Assembly (NCBI GenBank): GCA_900552935.1
Contig: USBN01000052.1
Location: 1-7,557, forward strand
Length of the DNA: 7,557 nucleotides
Origin: an uncultured Coriobacteriaceae bacterium
GTDB taxonomy: Bacteria; Actinomycetota; Coriobacteriia; Coriobacteriales; Atopobiaceae
Reading direction: 5' to 3'
Positions 5,956 through 7,557 of this stretch are shown piece after piece. Each line of letters begins with the position of its first letter. The first letter of the stretch is position 1. The position numbers and the translations under genes are program-made. The notes under the pieces are model-generated. The model was not told where the DNA came from. It saw only the letters and a program-made list of their open reading frames with translations, and did not search any database.

Positions 5956-5990
5956 CTTAACTGTTTGCACATACTCGAGAGAGGTTTTCC

Positions 5991-7557
5991 ATGAAGGTTC
6001 TGTACAACGACGGCCACGTCGACGAGTGCCCCGCGGAGGAAGAGCTCCACGTCATCCGCCACTCCGCCGCCCATATCATGGCCCAGGCCATCAAGCGTCT
6101 CTATCCCGAGGCTGACTTCGCCTACGGTCCCGCCACGGACAACGGCTTCTACTACGACGTCGACCTCGGCGACAAGAAGATCAGCGAGGAGGACTTCCCC
6201 GCGATCGAGGCCGAGATGAAGAAGATCTGCAAGGAGAACCTCAAGTTCACCGTCTTCGAGAAGTCCCGCGAGGAGGCCGTCGCCCTCATGGAGGAGCGCG
6301 GCGAGAAGTACAAGGTCGAGCACATCGGCGACCTCGCTGATGACGCCCGCATCACCTTCTACCAGCAGGGCGAGTACATCGATATGTGCGTCGGCCCGCA
6401 CCTCTGCTACACGAAGGCCCTCAAGGCCTTCAAGCTCACCGGCACCTCCGGCGCCTACTGGAAGGGCGACAAGGACAACAAGATGCTCACGCGCATCAAC
6501 GGCGTCGCCTTCGCCACCAAGGAGGAACTCGAGGAGCACCTGCACATGATCGAGGAGGCCAAGAAGCGCGACCACCGCAAGATCGGCCGCGAGATGGACC
6601 TCTTCATGATGCGCGATGAGGCTCCCGGCTTCCCGTTCTTCCTGCCCAACGGCATGATCATCAAGAACACGCTCCTCGACTACTGGCGCGAGATCCACCA
6701 CAAGGCCGGCTACGTCGAGATTTCCACGCCGCTCATCATGAACAAGCAGCTCTGGAAGACCTCCGGCCACTGGGACCACTACAAGGACAACATGTACTCC
6801 ACCGTCATCGATGACGAGGAGTACTGCATCAAGCCGATGAACTGCCCGGGTGGCGTTCTCGTCTATGCCTCCAAGCCGCACTCTTACCGCGAGCTTCCCA
6901 TCCGCGCCGGCGAGATCGGCCTCGTGCACCGTCACGAGCTGCGCGGCGCTCTCCACGGCCTGTTCCGCGTCCGCTGCTTCAACCAGGACGACGCCCACCT
7001 GTTCGTCCGTCCGGACCAGCTCACGGACGAGATTGTCGGCGTCGTGAACCTCATCGACTCCGTGTACCAGAAGTTCGGCTTCAAGTACCACGTCGAGCTC
7101 TCCACCCGTCCGGACGACTCCATGGGCTCTGACGAGGACTGGGAGCGCGCGGAGGAGGGCCTCAAAACCGCCCTCAACGAGCTTGGCATGGACTACGAGG
7201 TCAACGAGGGCGACGGTGCCTTCTATGGCCCGAAGATCGACTTCCACCTCGAGGATTCCCTTGGCCGCACCTGGCAGTGCGGTACCGTCCAGCTCGACTT
7301 CCAGATGCCGATCAACTTCAACCTCGAGTACACCGACGCCGACGGCACCAAGAAGCGCCCGATTATGCTTCACCGTGTCTGCTTCGGCTCCGTCGAGCGC
7401 TTCATCGGCATCCTGATCGAGCACTACGCCGGCAAGTTCCCGACGTGGCTCGCGCCCGTCCAGGTCGACGTCCTTCCCGTCTCCGAGAAGAGCCGCGACT
7501 ATGCCCACCAGGTCGCCGACAAGCTCGATGCCGCCGGCATCCGCGTCAAGGTCGATG
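5991..7557 (+). CDS. thrS: Threonyl-tRNA synthetase, lacking most of the TGS domain (3' end outside window)
   Basis: Class II synthetase that charges tRNA-Thr in the cytosol. 522 codons are visible and the frame runs off the window; the anticodon-binding domain has just begun (LAPVQVDVLPVSEK), so roughly 70 residues are missing. Seen: editing domain with His24 and His28 (RHSAAHIMAQAIK) and Cys133 and His137 (DMCVGPH), all four site residues kept; catalytic domain with zinc ligands Cys285 (KPMNCPGG), His336 (NQDDAH) and His461 (MLHRV); motif 2 around HRHELRGALHGLFRVR; motif 3 FGSVERFIGILIEH. Odd: numbering runs about 49 behind E. coli ThrRS throughout, all lost at the N-terminus. Residues 1-18 resemble only the first TGS hairpin, then the editing domain starts. 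The start is firm: AGAGG (5980-5984) is 6 nt upstream of ATG 5991, and an in-frame TAA at 5958-5960 forbids extension. Expression is probably controlled by the leader attenuator. Confidence 0.97.
   Translation, partial: MKVLYNDGHVDECPAEEELHVIRHSAAHIMAQAIKRLYPEADFAYGPATDNGFYYDVDLGDKKISEEDFPAIEAEMKKICKENLKFTVFEKSREEAVALMEERGEKYKVEHIGDLADDARITFYQQGEYIDMCVGPHLCYTKALKAFKLTGTSGAYWKGDKDNKMLTRINGVAFATKEELEEHLHMIEEAKKRDHRKIGREMDLFMMRDEAPGFPFFLPNGMIIKNTLLDYWREIHHKAGYVEISTPLIMNKQLWKTSGHWDHYKDNMYSTVIDDEEYCIKPMNCPGGVLVYASKPHSYRELPIRAGEIGLVHRHELRGALHGLFRVRCFNQDDAHLFVRPDQLTDEIVGVVNLIDSVYQKFGFKYHVELSTRPDDSMGSDEDWERAEEGLKTALNELGMDYEVNEGDGAFYGPKIDFHLEDSLGRTWQCGTVQLDFQMPINFNLEYTDADGTKKRPIMLHRVCFGSVERFIGILIEHYAGKFPTWLAPVQVDVLPVSEKSRDYAHQVADKLDAAGIRVKVD

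Noticed and set aside
5868..7508. 546-codon open frame on the - strand across thrS
   Set aside because: A mirror of thrS caused by GC-rich codon use; low-complexity Val/Leu/Asp/Glu/Ala composition and no recognisable domain.

Overview
The window is GC-rich bacterial DNA with third codon positions dominated by G and C. Genes are tightly packed on the + strand. The proteins look Gram-positive: the ThrRS, FolD and FchA are of clostridial type, but the base composition is actinobacterial. My best guess is a Coriobacteriia-type host (Olsenella/Collinsella/Atopobium relatives). This is inferred from composition and remembered family resemblance, not from a search.

Region 1 (1-3424) is a one-carbon/folate operon. 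It holds the 3' part of fhs (formate-THF ligase), then fchA (methenyl-THF cyclohydrolase), folD (methylene-THF dehydrogenase) and folE (GTP cyclohydrolase I). Gaps are 16, 1 and 1 nt, so translation is probably coupled. The first three genes follow reaction order: formate to 10-formyl-THF, to 5,10-methenyl-THF, to 5,10-methylene-THF. FolD lacks the family's catalytic Lys and Gln, so it is probably a dehydrogenase only, with FchA supplying the cyclohydrolase step. FolE starts pterin synthesis for the same cofactor.

Region 2 (3425-5210) holds folC (folylpolyglutamate/dihydrofolate synthase), flanked by non-coding spacers. The downstream spacer has two adjacent 36-bp imperfect direct repeats, a strong hairpin, and a good sigma70-like promoter for the next gene. 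A 12-bp perfect inverted repeat lies on either side of folC.

Region 3 (5211-5697) holds a small membrane protein with two transmembrane helices and a four-CXXC zinc ribbon. It has its own promoter and a clear intrinsic terminator.

Region 4 (5698-7557) is thrS (threonyl-tRNA synthetase, cut by the window end) with a ~290-nt leader. The leader encodes a probable 14-codon peptide ending Thr-Arg-Thr-Gln-Thr-Ile, all three Thr codons being of types absent from the visible thrS. Mutually exclusive helices and an intrinsic terminator follow, before the thrS ribosome binding site. I read this as a threonine-sensing transcription attenuator and as the most interesting signal in the window. The ThrRS also lacks most of the N-terminal TGS domain.
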